Shown one piece after another: positions 28,701-41,256 of a DNA stretch of 64,000 bases (the first letter of the stretch is position 1; each line of letters begins with the position of its first letter). The notes under the pieces were generated by a model. The model did no database searches and was not told where the DNA came from. It saw only the letters and a list, made by a program, of their open reading frames with translations. Location of the stretch: assembly GCA_035041965.1 (NCBI GenBank), contig JAPYMA010000103.1, forward strand, positions 186,001 through 250,000. The letters are read 5' to 3'. The translations under genes and the position numbers were made by a program. This stretch comes from Anisakis pegreffii (lineage: Eukaryota; Nematoda; Chromadorea; Rhabditida; Anisakidae).

Positions 28701-31700
28701 TACGTATTGCGCAGATCCATGAAGAAAACGTAAAAATTTTGCTGCCCTATTACTTTGTATTCGAGAAACACATTGTTTGCGCATCTATTCCTCCGACTAG
28801 TTTAGCATTCCTCACCAAAATCTCGTCAAACTCATCAGTGCCCATATCAACACCCATAATGAGCCATGCAGGCAGCATCACAAAACTTCCTGGTTCATCT
28901 GAATGATTGTTTATACTCCATTTCCTCTCTGTGTGATGGTTCATTTAATTAGAAAGCACAGATAGTGTATGAGCGTCTTAGTGAATTCAATGCTATAATA
29001 ATATCATTTGACGTAAGTAAAAGCCTAATAATAAATTTGTTCAAACCGCCTAAGGAAATGAAGAATGATGTCAGCGTAAACGTGCGATTTATTTCAGTTA
29101 GATGAAGAATATTTGATACTGTGTTGCGTGCTCGTTCACTGCTATATTCGATGAAATTCTATTGCTTATTCGTGGTTGAGTGATTCGGCCGCAAAAAAAT
29201 GTGTGTGTGATATGGGTGGGAGGGATGCATCGTGACTAATATGTGACCATCTTTGATCTCATAATCTCGGTGAGAATGCAATAGAGTGAAAAGCTAGATT
29301 CACTTGGATGAGATTCGAGCTGTGAACCTCACAGCCGATCTACCCTATTCAGTGTTTACAAGATGATTCTAAACGGTTGTCTTTAGCACAACTGATGACG
29401 AATAGTGGATATCGTAATAATGTTGGTTCGGTAGGATGTGAGGAGGATGTCCATGGATAATATCGTCATGCTTTCGAATGACTGCTTCAGCAGATATCAC
29501 CAGAACGGCACTGCCATCTGACTTATGATGGCCTTCGAGCATTGTGCTTTCCGCTAATTATTTCCACTTCACAAAAACATATTTTTCACGCTCTTCACAA
29601 TTCGTCTTTTAAGGTTTACGTTCATATCCGTATATATTTCCTTCTCCCTCTAAATTTCCATTCTTCTGCATAATAATGAAACAACTTCACGAGTCAAAAA
29701 CATTACGTTTCACATCTATCATGTGTTTATGTTTCATTCCAAAGAAACTTTTCAAAGACAAGCAAATTGCTATTCATTCGTCGTCATCTTCTTTCACCCA
29801 TTCTCCATTCTCATTCCATACGGAACTTGGTCATCTTCTCAAAGTATTTCTTTGGTCTCATAGAGAGTTGATTAATTGAGATACAATAACCAGTCCATTC
29901 GTTCATTCAGTTACCATATTCGAACAATTTCGTACTCACTTTCGAATGAAAGACAGACTGTCACCTGATTAAAATGTCGAGCGTAAAAAGACAGTAAATT
30001 TGCTCCAGTTTTCACATTATTGTAAACTTAAATTGTTTGTTTGTCGTAGTCATTGTAGTTGAATGATTACATACAAAGCAAAAATTGCACTGTCCAGCAT
30101 TTCACAGTCGGCACTAAACGTTCTGTCATTTGTTAATAATTCATTGATGGATGGATGTCTCTCATCAAAATGATGTTCATTTACGAAAAAGGTGAACTAT
30201 GAATTTGAATGTGTTGTCGCTAAACTTAAATTCTGTGATGTCCTCTCATTGATTTTTTTTTTCTCATTATACTTTTACAACCTTTCAGTCAGACTCTTCT
30301 GTTTTGCCTAGAAAATGGTTGTGGCTCGATGGTCTTGTCGAAGTGGCTCAATTTGATATCTCAGTCCAAAAGCATATTAAACACAAAATCCTTCAAAATC
30401 ATTTCTGAATGGCAGTCCAAGTATATTTCTTCAGAACATTCGAGTTGGGCGTCGAAACAGAAAAATGCGATCAATCGAATGTCTCGATAAGAGCAAAAAA
30501 CGTATGCATGAAAAATGAGAGCGACGAAAAGATTGATTGGTTGGTGGTGGTCGTCAACGAAGACTTGCTTAATTTCATGCCTTAGGGCGGTAACTAATGT
30601 TATTTCTTTCGAATTAATAGATTACTCAGTGCAGAGCAGACATTTGCACTTCATACACTCTGGTAATGAGATCATTCCTCAACGATTTTTTCCACTTGAT
30701 TCAGGCAGAATCCTCTTGATTCCATCCACTTGATTTCCACTTGTACTTCATACGATCCACTGGTACTTTCTCAACGCTTTCACGTTATTCCATGAACTGT
30801 GAGTTACATGATAATATATAAGACATGACAAAAGTTTTGTCGTAGGATGGTATCAATCGAGTTACCTTCCATGCCAGCCAGCATACTGGGAATCCCCTCA
30901 TACACCCATATATGTGTGTATTACGATACTTCGTGGTTTTGCTTTTCTTGAATTGATATCATTCTCTGCATTCGTACATAATTTTTCACACATTTCTTGA
31001 ACTAAATGAAAACTTATTCTTTCCAACTTATATTTTAACAACTTCAATCGAATTTTCCTGTCTTATTCTGTTTTTGATGATCGAAAAGCAAAAGCAAATC
31101 AAACAAATCTCTATTGCAGTTCGAGGCTTGATCCGGACGCTAAAATAATGCGATTCATTTGACGAAACACTCAGAATTGTCTATTCCTCGAGCTATTTGC
31201 TCAGCGAATTCGCTTTCAATTTAGTCTCGCTTACTCTGCCCACTCAGCCAAATTTCAGTCACTCTTTCATTTTGAAACAAAACGCAATATGCTCATCTGA
31301 TTTACCAGGATTTTTGACTAGTATATACGCACTGGTATGAGAGGCGATTATATGCGATTATCTAGAAGTTTATGCTTCGATTCGTTGTTTACTTCGACGA
31401 GGATCAATTCAGTTTTTGTCGATAAGGCGATTTGGTAAGGCAATCGCGTGGTGGTCGATTCTTATGTTTCATGCTCTCGGACGAATAAACTGAATTCGTT
31501 GGATTTGGTTTGCGTTTGTTCATGTTGAAGTGTTACTGTTGCATCATTCTATGTGCTGAATTTTTTGTGGAGGTTATTGGTGATGTCATCATCAAAAGAT
31601 GGCACCATTGGGTGCCGGGTTCGCACGAAAATGGTTGAAAATATGAAACTGGGAAGTATGAAAGCACGCAAATGAAAACTGCTCTATACACACCAAACGT

Positions 31701-34392
31701 TGTTCTGCCTTAAAATTATAATCACTGAAACATTTCTTTGCGACGAATTGTAGTTAGAGTGCACATGACCTATAGTCAGAATGATGTTGTTTACCAAACC
31801 AGGCTCGTTGCTCCGTGATTCACACTCAGTTTCGCTGGTGTTGATTCACTTCTGTCGACGTATAAGAAAGAAAGTTGCTGCTCTAAGATGAAAACTTTTT
31901 CGCGTGAATGAAGTTGAAGCAATCATGATAGCAGCAGTAGCAGCAGCCATTTTGTTTCGTCGTGCCTTGGTATGGACCACGGTACATCCAATCATTCACA
32001 CGAGTAAACAGCCGAACAATGGATCACCTAAGTTATCGAACAAGAGAACGCATTCGCTGGTTTATTGGGAAGCTTCTCGATCAAAATCTTGATGAAATGA
32101 ATTCTTGAGATATCTTATTTTCGCTAAGTTTTTTTATTGTTCTCATGTGATTTTTGTTTACTTAAAAGGTTTCAAGCATCATGTTCATAGCTTCCAGGGT
32201 TTGTTAGGCACATTAGAGTTGCTGGAGTCAGTCAGCAGCTCTTTTATGAGCATTCTTACTCACTTCGTTTCATTCAATCAAATATGTGCCAGATCGCTCA
32301 CATCTTCATGGATTGCATTGCAGAATAACTGACGATAAGGAAGTCAATTCAAAAAATTTCATTACTGAAGAATTTCCACAAACTTTTCGACTGATTCAAC
32401 TTTCTTCCCCGCAATACTCGTCTTTTAATGAATATGAGAGTGTAATAAATGATCAATTGAATTGATATGCGGTTGCTTTTAATCAGTAAGAAATCAAGTA
32501 AGTGTCATTCAGTCGGAAATCCGAAGTAAACTATTCCAGGAGTGAATGAGATACACAAGAATGACATTAGATCATCAATTTTTATTTTTTTCGCACACTT
32601 TCAACAGACTGCAAGAGTTAAATGCTCATTCAAGTATTTGTATGAATGACTTCTCCAAAAAAATTGTTAATTGAGACGGAATAAGCATGCAGAATTGACT
32701 GGGTTAAGTAGTTCGACGCATGAAGTCATAAAACTAATGAAGCAGTTTGAAACTTTCATAAGTGATTGATTTGCAAGCCAATCTGATAAAGCCTCGGAAG
32801 TTGTCAAGGAGAATTATGCTCTCTGAACGTTTCATTTTTCGAGAATTTCTGGTGAACGTTCCATACTTCCCACTTGACTCATTAATTGATTTGCTCTCAT
32901 TGCTGGTCACTATTTATCGTTGTTTTATGAACATAACTAATTTATTCATCAGTTAGATTTAGTAATTAACACATTCACTTAATTAAATTCGCATGAATAC
33001 GAGTCTCATTCAGTCTCTTTCAAAACGCTCACGCAATTCAATAGAATTGTTCGACAATTGTAACTCCTTTCAGTTTCACCCACATCATATTTTTGTCTCA
33101 GGATTCACTGATTTATCATACTTTTTAGATGCAATATTTTGGAAGTCTTTTTCAATTCAGAACGATGCTAAGATTTTGCAGAACAACTGAAGCACTTGGG
33201 AAGCATTCATCATAAGATGTGAATATTCACAGGATTCATCTGTACAATCCCTTCGAAATGAGTTAATTCAATCCGAACGCAAATTTATTTGCACACAAAC
33301 AATAAAAAACAAGAAGATTATCCCGAAAATTCAATAAGCTATCATCCGTCCTGTTTGGAACGAAGAAATTGATGACTATATCAAAGAAACTGATTTTATT
33401 TTTTCTAAAAAATGCTCAGATCTTAGATTCGTAAGTGTTTATTGGTGACATTTTTTTGTGCTTAGTTGTGTCCTATGATTACATGCAGCGTTATTTGAGC
33501 ATGTTGAAGTCGAGTATAGCTGTCGCTATCAGTCACCAACGGTAATGAGCGACCATTTCATGAAGGTTCTAGTTGTTGACACCACTGCTATACTTTCAAA
33601 CAGATGTCTTTGCAAATTTCTTAGACACTCATGCTGAGGAGTATACTTTTGGATTTAGGCTTGTCCATGTATAGATTGAATTCTCTTTTCAGTTGTTGCC
33701 AGCGAAGGTTTCTTTGAGCAATAAAGTGAAATTCTAGAATTCCAATTTGTTGAAATCTTTTTTTGAAATTTTTGCAAATCATACGTCTATTCCATTGAAT
33801 TTTTGTTTAATATCAGTGTATCCAACATGTGAATTTGACACATAAATTGCATGTGGTAATGAGTTCAGTGTTTGTTTTGTTTAGTTTGAGACGCGTCAAA
33901 TTCAGTTATGGTTCCATGAAGGGGAATTGTTTTTGAGTGAACAAATGTGTCGTCTTGCTGCTGTTCTGGCTATTTCATAGCTAGCACACGGCGATAAACA
34001 GTTCCCTAGGCAAATCTGATGGTCTATTCAGCGAATGAATCACGACGATGAATTTCTTCTACACACAATCTCTCTCAGCAATTCCATGAGCTGATCATAG
34101 CTGCAATTTTTCAATTGCAAACGCTTTTCTTTGGAACAATTCGCTGTTATTTTCATCGCATCTGATCACCCCAAATTGCACACTCCTCAGCTTGAAAATT
34201 CTTAAATTTTCTCGAGAATGATCTTCTTCAAGCGCTTTTTCGATCTCAATCTTTCTTTCGAGTTTTTCCAGTTCGCATTTTGAATTACCTTGACTATTGT
34301 TAGATAAAATTCTTTAAATTGTTACGTTCTCAGCAAATAAGCTTAATTTACATGAAGAAGCTGGGAAACATCCTCGTAAAGTAATCTCACAC
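25725..34392. other. Large intergenic region with scattered weak open frames
   Basis: No gene could be supported. The minus strand at 27604-28063 has three overlapping frames. One contains SSSESNEEFRKCSRIKSSAK, another LSPDDSLDECETELKD, a third NNDAFARFNSFKPDDSHLIY. They look protein-like but could be joined only through frameshifts, so this may be a decayed gene. A 64-codon minus frame at 28750-28944 and a 62-codon plus frame at 31904-32092 (Ala-rich AAVAAAILF) are also open. The minus strand near 29318-29350 resembles a tRNA T-arm only loosely. Confidence 0.3.
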
Positions 34393-34560
34393 ATGAACAT
34401 GATTCATCATCACCGAATATTTCTGGGTCAGCGAGACGCACCGGGTGATATTCCGACTCAAATGAGTCTCCGGTGGGAATTCCTTTGCGCACTGTATTTT
34501 GATGATTTTGCTTCTAAGAAGTGTTTTCATCGAATCGCAGAATTCAATTACGCTGAATAG
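34393..34560 (+). CDS. Possible 55-residue ORF upstream of the receptor gene
   Basis: The frame starts MNMIHHHRIFLGQRDAPGD and ends CFHRIAEFNYAE with TAG. Its composition is protein-like and locally GC-richer (CACCGGGTGATATTCCG region), but there is no acceptor before the ATG and no recognised family. It ends 174 bp before the proposed receptor start, so it could be an upstream ORF or an exon of an unknown gene. Confidence 0.17.
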   Translation: MNMIHHHRIFLGQRDAPGDIPTQMSLRWEFLCALYFDDFASKKCFHRIAEFNYAE

Positions 34561-34733
34561 CATGATGATTAGTTCACGGCTTGTCATCGAATGATACCAT
34601 TACCAAAACAATTTCACGTCGCCTGTTCTGTGATGTTTTGGTCATAGATTGCTCTACGGCTAAACAACGTGATAACAACTTCTTCAGAGGCAGCTTTTGG
34701 CATTTCAGTAGTTGTCTTTCGTCGCTGGGAAAA

Positions 34734-37700
34734 ATGTCGCTTATGATGCTGGATTCTGACGATGAACTCGAAGACTACGAACAACTGGAATATCAAGTTC
34801 CTTTTCAAGTTGGTTCATCAAAAACATTCATTCATTTTTTTGCGATTCAAGTTGCCTGGCCCTCAATGAAGCAGTGCCGTTCTTCTCACCTTTATTTCAA
34901 ACAATGGCAAGTATTCGCAGTGGCTCACATTGGGGAGGGAGAGAAAAGGGCAAAGAATTTCCACCTTGGGAGAGCCCATGATTCTACGATTGGAGGAAAT
35001 CGGGGAAGATGGCAATTCATTGTTAGTTGATTTTATTTTTTTCAAACGATTCTCCCATGGTTTTGAGAACGCTTGTTTGATTATAACGGATTGATTGCTA
35101 TGATGCAGCCGAAGAAGTCTTGTCAGCAAACAACTTGATCAATCGATCAAATTCTTCATTTTCTGCTGATTCTTTGCTAGGAACTAATGTTTGATTGAGG
35201 GTCTTGATCGATCTGTTTAATGAGCTGGAATTTTTCTGCTATAAGTTCTGAGTGTAAGGAAGGCTATATATGTGCAGATATGGTGCATATCAACGGTGCG
35301 ATCATGCAAAATGCTGGATAGCAATTGTAATTTTATGGTGGTTTTAGGGCTATAGACGTTATGTGGCATTCGCGTATATCGGCGTGAATGCAGTTGGGTT
35401 CGTGGTGAACTTTTGGGTGCTGTACATCGTAGCACCACTCTTGTGTTATCAACAAGTGAAAGTACCGAAAAGTATTCTATTTTATATAGTGACACTATGT
35501 ATCACTGATCTGATGATTATGCTCGGTTAGTTACTTTTTCTCAATCTTGTTCAACATTTTGCTTCGGTTACACTATTTCGAGTTTATGTAAGATTTTCAA
35601 AATTAAGATTCATAAATTCGATAGGAATTTTGAATGCGGGTGTTTGTGTTCCTGGTCGGCACTATTTGTGATGTTAGCTGTATTGCTGGTGCGAAGGCGA
35701 CGATTAATAATTTAGCTTATCCATTCAAATAAATGAAGACGATAATAACGGTTGAATACAGTGAGGATGGTTGAGTGACGAAAGATGCCGATGATGGCTC
35801 ATATACAACAACAACACTGGATACACGAGCAACACACTAACTGACTAATATAGAGAACTGATACGACTACAATGACGATGAGCTACTTATATAGTCATTG
35901 AGAGCGGGCAACAAATTCCGCTTCGCGGTTACAGACAAGAATTGATTTAGATGTGTAACTGGAAGAGAATTTTTCAAGTCCTCCGTTATTAAGCTGAATA
36001 AATCTGAATCTGAAACTCTCGAGAATGACTCTCATTTGTGCATTTCGTTCGCTTATTATCGCATTATTTATGGAGCAATTTTTCAGGGATGTTATTTCTG
36101 ATAACTGAAATCGTGCTGGGAACATGGAAATTCAGTCAGTTCGCATGCGTTGCATATCTTATCTTCGAAGCGATGAATAAGTTTGTGGCACCAGTTATTG
36201 TGGTACTCATCAGTCGAACGTGCTATGTAGCCGTTTGCTTGGGGCCCGCAAAACAGAAAGCTGCAACTAGCTTGAAAGTGATTCTCTTTGCAGGCACTTT
36301 TGATCCTGTCCATTTTTTTAGAAGAGCCTTTCAATACCGAACAACTATTGAAAACAATCTTAAAGCGGTGTTCCATTTGAAATCCGTTTCAGTTAGCAGT
36401 GATAATATCAGTAGTAACCAGTTTTGAGCAGTTAATCAAATAGATGAACTGGCAGTTAGCACCTCGAACAGAGAATCAATGAACTGTTTACTTCAAGATG
36501 ACGAAATTAATCGAATCGAGCAAATTTCAACAGCAAAACAGTTTTTTCCAGTGAAAAATGTCACATTTTTCTGCAACATTTCCACATAAAACTTTCAGCT
36601 AGCTATAGCACAAGTGACCGCTTCACTCATACTCGTCATGATCATGCTATGGCCAGTGTTCACCTATAGCCAAGTGTCGTCGTTATATTTATACTTGAAT
36701 ACAACCACAAAAACTGTCAAGGTTCTACGAAAATGCAGTTTCATGCCACCCCCTGGTAGGCAGATTTTTCACGTTAACAAATCCACTTAACTGATGTCTA
36801 CATTGAATTTGCCGTGTCACCATTCTTTGGAAGTATTTCTAATGTGCATTTGGAGCTCGTTTGGTCCCTCTTAAACCGGAGGTACTGAGGAATGTCCCAA
36901 AACGAAAGTTTTAGTCATTTCAAAAGTTAAACTCCAGGTGTTGAGCTGAGTTTCGGTGTTATATCATGCATAGCGAGTTATGCAATTCCGCTCGGTGGTA
37001 TGATCTATTGGTACGTGTCAGTGCCATTTTTCCTCAAGAAGCATGCCGAGAAATCTTTGGTCACAAAAAGGTATGCAATCAATTCCTCCTTGAAGAGCAT
37101 TTCATTGCCTTACGTCAGTGGTTCTCATAGGGGTCATTTTGAGTAATTTGGAGATGTCAGGGGGAATGGAGGGGTTGGGAAGTTAGTATTTCGTGCAATT
37201 TTATGTTATGATAGAACGCCATTGTGATGGTGTCTTTCAACTCGGGTCTTCATCCTCCTATTTTCTGAATATCATTAGCGCGTTCAGGCCTAACAAGGTT
37301 TTCATTCTTTTCCTTGCTGCTACAATCACTCTCATAGCTTTTATCACCAAAAGTGTTCTCTTTTGCTAATTTCTCATTCATTTCACTGAATAATTAAAGT
37401 CAAATTCTCATTCTATCAAATACACTCTATAATTGATCATGTGACTCTCGAACGCTATTGAGCAATGATATTCGATTGCTGTATTGTTGTTTTCGGTTGT
37501 CAACACTCGTCAACGTATCAAGTAAACAGTATATGCTACAGAATAAGAAACTGATTCGAACTGTGATATGAAATGAGACGAAGTGAATGAGAAAAACTCA
37601 TCAAGAGAATGATAATCGCATGTAATAGCTAAGAGAGTGAATACAACACGTCTGAAAAGAATGAGAATTCATTTAAGTCGGTCGGTTTCAAGTGAGCGTG

Positions 37701-40700
37701 TCATAGACAATAGCTTTCCATGCAGTCATAGTCGACTGCGATAAAGAGGAACACAACGGTCTAACGATAAGGAAAGCGTAGCCGTGTCGAATATCATCAT
37801 GATGTTCTTGTATCAGAGGGGGGTGGGTGACAACGGCGGTCTGTCAAATCATCAAAAGGGGCAATGGAACATCCGAACGTGAGAACTACTGCCTTACGTG
37901 GATAATTTGCAATGAAAATGCATCGACGAACTTGGCTTTTTTGAAAAATCCATCATTTCATTTAAATTCATCTGAAAAGAGACATTCACCAACTTCGTTC
38001 AGTTCGAACGATGCAGCAATGCGCAAAGTTATCGCTACAGTGCTCGCGTTAACGATTGTGTACGTGTCCTGTTGGTCGCCATATTGGATGAGTATATTCG
38101 CACACAAATTCATCCGTGCAATGAGTCGCAAAGGTTATTTACAGTAGTGTTTCTCATTACGCGAAAATAATCACTTGTAATAAATTCACTGTGAAATCTC
38201 CCCCCCCTTTATTCTGCATATATTGTTCAATTTGTTTTGCCGATTGAAATTCGTCAAAACTAAACCACTCAATATCTAAAAAGCCCTGAAAAATGACTCA
38301 GAATTTTTCCTTGACTATGAATTTAGTGCGATTTTTCCTCGGAAGAGTCGCTCCCCATTCGGATTTCCAAATCTATCAGAAAGACGATCAAGATTCTCTG
38401 TGTGACCACCCAATAGCACATTAAATCAGTGCTACCAATCGCAATTTAATTGAATATAATATTCTGTAACAATTCAGTGTTCGAAGTGAATTCATTGAAT
38501 ATCACTCGCACTATTCAGTTGTGAATTTCATATTGTTACAACAAAGTTTCAGATCAAATCAACGTAAGCGTTGATATGAAATATATTAGTTGCAATTCAT
38601 ACTTCATTAAATTGAGCACTTAAACAAACAAAATGGAAGCGCTTGAGCGATGCGATAATCTGAAGATGATGAAGGCTATGCTGCTGAAAATAGGTTCAAG
38701 AAATAGGATTAATTGAAAATAATCATTATAGAGAGCGCATCAGAAGAGTGTGGAAATTGCTCATTTGATTCAGATTTATTTAATGAGGCGGCACACTGAT
38801 CGATTTGCAGTCCCAATTAGGAGCATAGTTATTGAGTTCTGATGAATTCAATTCATATTTCATGAATGAAAAATTCATATTTCATGAATGAGCGTCCTCA
38901 GGCACATTTTCGATGCCATGAAAATGTAATTTTCAAAAACCAATGGAAAATATAGATTTTTTTCTTTGATTGGTTCAATTTTCTGCTTCACGACTATCCA
39001 ACGTTGCCCACAGTTATTTTACTAAAAATAAAATAATGAGAAAGCAATGATTTTCGCAGTGATTCTTGTTTGAATATGAAAAAATCTTATGCATCGGATT
39101 GATTGGTGATAAGTGGAAATTTTTTCGACTCATTCAGTGCTCTTTTTGCACTGTTAAAGTACACGCAGCAAGTTCTTTACGTAGACCGAAATAAACTGAT
39201 AATCGTTAGTTTCATTTGACTGCACAAAATTATTATTATAAAGGTCATTTAAAAACGGGATAACGAAAAAATGGGGTACTATCATCGCACATAAACATTC
39301 TCATACGAAGTATGTATCTGACAAACCTAATTGAACGTAGCAGGGGAATATGGTCATGATTAAACTTTATGAATTATTCACCGAAGTGTATTGATGAAAT
39401 TCGATTCGAAATGATCAGTGAATATTTATTTGCTTATAGTCTCGATTAGAACTGATAGGTGACAAGATATCAGAGACTGACTTGTGAATAGATTGGATCA
39501 TTTACATGGCAGCATTAATAAATTAATTCAGTGTAGCTCTAGTAGCGGTAGAGGAGAAGTAGCCGTACAAATAAATGGTGTTCAAATCGAGAATCGAGAC
39601 TGGAATTCATGAAGACAGATGATTCCGTGTACTATTATCGGAATGTAAAAGGAACATAATACATTGGTGATGTGTATGATTAAAAAAGTCTTAACGGGTT
39701 GTAATTGCTATGTAAATAAATGAATGAACTTCATTATAATTATCGTGCTGAACAACTGAAGATTAATCCACAAATGTCAGCAGCTAATTATTCGAATTGA
39801 TTTAATGCATCAAAAAAAAACACGAAAAAGTTACATAATGAAAGTTACATAAAAAAGTTAAATGCCGCAATTACATAAATGCAATAAAACAAGTCACATA
39901 AACAATGCAATAAAATAAATTCAATTTTTCCTAACCAAACTGGACGAAACTCAGAATCTGTGCACGTAAATGTTGAAAGGAATGCAAAAAAATTCCTCAG
40001 AAGTTGTCTGCTTGAGAAAGTAGTGAAGATCGAAACTGCGGGATGCAGGATGCAGCAATTCATCCGAAAACATTCGGCACCAGCGGATTAATGAATGATT
40101 TCAGTGGTAATCGCATCGTACTTTATTCACTTGCTCCCCTATGTGAGTTGTTCCGTATATCCGGTGATATTCACCCTGATGAATCGTCGCATCAAAACGG
40201 CTCATGCCCAACTTGTGCTCAGCAACAAACGAAGAGTGAAGACTTTCACAGACGAAGCCACTCAACATATCCGAGCAGTTGGGTATGTTCATGCATTAAT
40301 CAGTCTGTTTTATGAGCACAAGTTCGCTGACTGATCGAAAGTTCAACGAATTGTTCTCAGATGAAATTTTCTGCCCTGTAAGATCCTAACTTGTTGGCAT
40401 TTTTGATGTTAACGAAGGTAAAATCTTGTTCACAAGCACCATTCACGAACACTACGTTCGACTGCGTGCAAGAATTTTCAGGAGCCGTCTGTATAGTTTA
40501 TCAACAAGTGAGAACCGTGAATCGAGTTGTGCTGAGACTACCAAGGACACAAATCGAAATGTCGACGATACGGTAACCTTTTAAGATATTCGAATCATGT
40601 TCAGTTGACTTCCGAAAGATAATACGGAGAATTTTAAGTGTCCAGTAAAGTAATTTTAAAAGATTTAAAAGATTTCCATCATTCAAGATTTAATAGAATG

Positions 40701-41256
40701 ATAGAAAAATTTTCAGAGTCGAAAGTTTTTCAAATGAACAGTACTTCGGATATTTCAGAATGCCGGAATCACTAGCACACTCACACCAGGACCGTTTCAT
40801 GCCTCAATTGGACGAGGGGTCAGTGCAGATGTGTTATCGTCAACCGTCATCCCAATGATTCGTGTAAATGATGAGAATGTGAGCGACGACAATGATAATA
40901 ACAATGATAATGACGATAATTATACCGAGAATATTAATGCTACCAGCAGTGTGAACTTTTCTGATGATAATTCCAATGAACACAGCGATTTCAGCCACAC
41001 AAGTTATCCTATTCATAATGCCAGTTATCATGCTTTCAATCATGACACAACAAATGATCTCACCAATAATGATAATAATAACAATATTAGTAATAGTAAC
41101 AATGAATCTAACGATAACAATGGTAATGATGACAAAACTAACAATTATAACAACAACAACGGTGATAACAGGGATAATGCCAGCACGATACTGTACAATA
41201 ATATTGTTGTATCAGTCTCAATCGCCAAAGAAGAGGAAGAAGATGCCCTTTTGTAA
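34734..41256 (+). CDS. Rhodopsin-class GPCR, nematode peptide-receptor-like, nine exons
   Basis: Seven-helix receptor, probably for a peptide, in the plasma membrane. Exons: 34734-34808 (provisional), 35348-35525, 36087-36277, 36599-36755, 36938-37070, 38003-38133, 40105-40282, 40482-40572, 40759-41256. All phases match; the protein is 543 residues. TM1 is in GVNAVGFVVNFWVLYIV, TM2 in ILFYIVTLCITDLMIML. TM3 follows GTWKFSQFAC, giving the usual Trp and disulfide Cys. TM4 contains VMIMLWPVF, TM5 SYAIPLGGMIYWYV, TM6 VYVSCWSPYW, TM7 HLLPYVSCSVYPVIF. The DRY site reads SRT and the NPxxY site is replaced by VYPVIF. The partner Cys in loop 2 may be the one in RKCSF. The last exon is rich in Asn and Asp. 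First exon choice: a TTTCAG lies 20 bp before ATG 34734, and the acidic, Tyr-containing N-terminus suits a receptor. An alternative first exon is 35220-35282 (MSWNFSAISSECKEG). I cannot name the ligand. Confidence 0.85.
37116..37891. mobile_element. Non-autonomous hAT-like element, younger copy, in receptor intron 5
   Basis: A 776-bp element bounded by CAGTGGTTCTCA on the left and TGAGAACTACTG on the right, terminal inverted repeats matching at 11 of 12 positions. It is flanked by perfect 8-bp duplications CCTTACGT at 37108-37115 and 37892-37899. Eight-bp duplications and CAGTGGTTCTCA-type ends are characteristic of hAT elements. It encodes no transposase. A related copy lies inverted at 53991-54822. 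It sits between receptor exons 37070 and 38003 and leaves the splice sites intact. Confidence 0.93.
38851..38891. repeat. Short direct repeat, 2 copies
   Basis: ATTCATATTTCATGAATGA occurs at 38851-38869 and 38873-38891, three bases apart, in receptor intron 6. Each copy contains the palindrome TTCATGAA. Confidence 0.9.
40870..41185 (+). repeat. Asn/Asp-coding low-complexity tract in the receptor tail
   Basis: AAT, AAC and GAT codons dominate this part of the last receptor exon, encoding runs such as DDNDNNNDNDDN and NNDNNNNISNSNN. It forms a long, probably disordered cytoplasmic C-terminus. The mixture of codons rather than a pure repeat suggests an old tract kept in frame. Confidence 0.85.

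Noticed and set aside
36038..36427. 129-codon plus frame as a separate gene
   Set aside because: It covers the TM3 exon of the receptor in the same frame and simply reads through its donor at 36278 into the intron.
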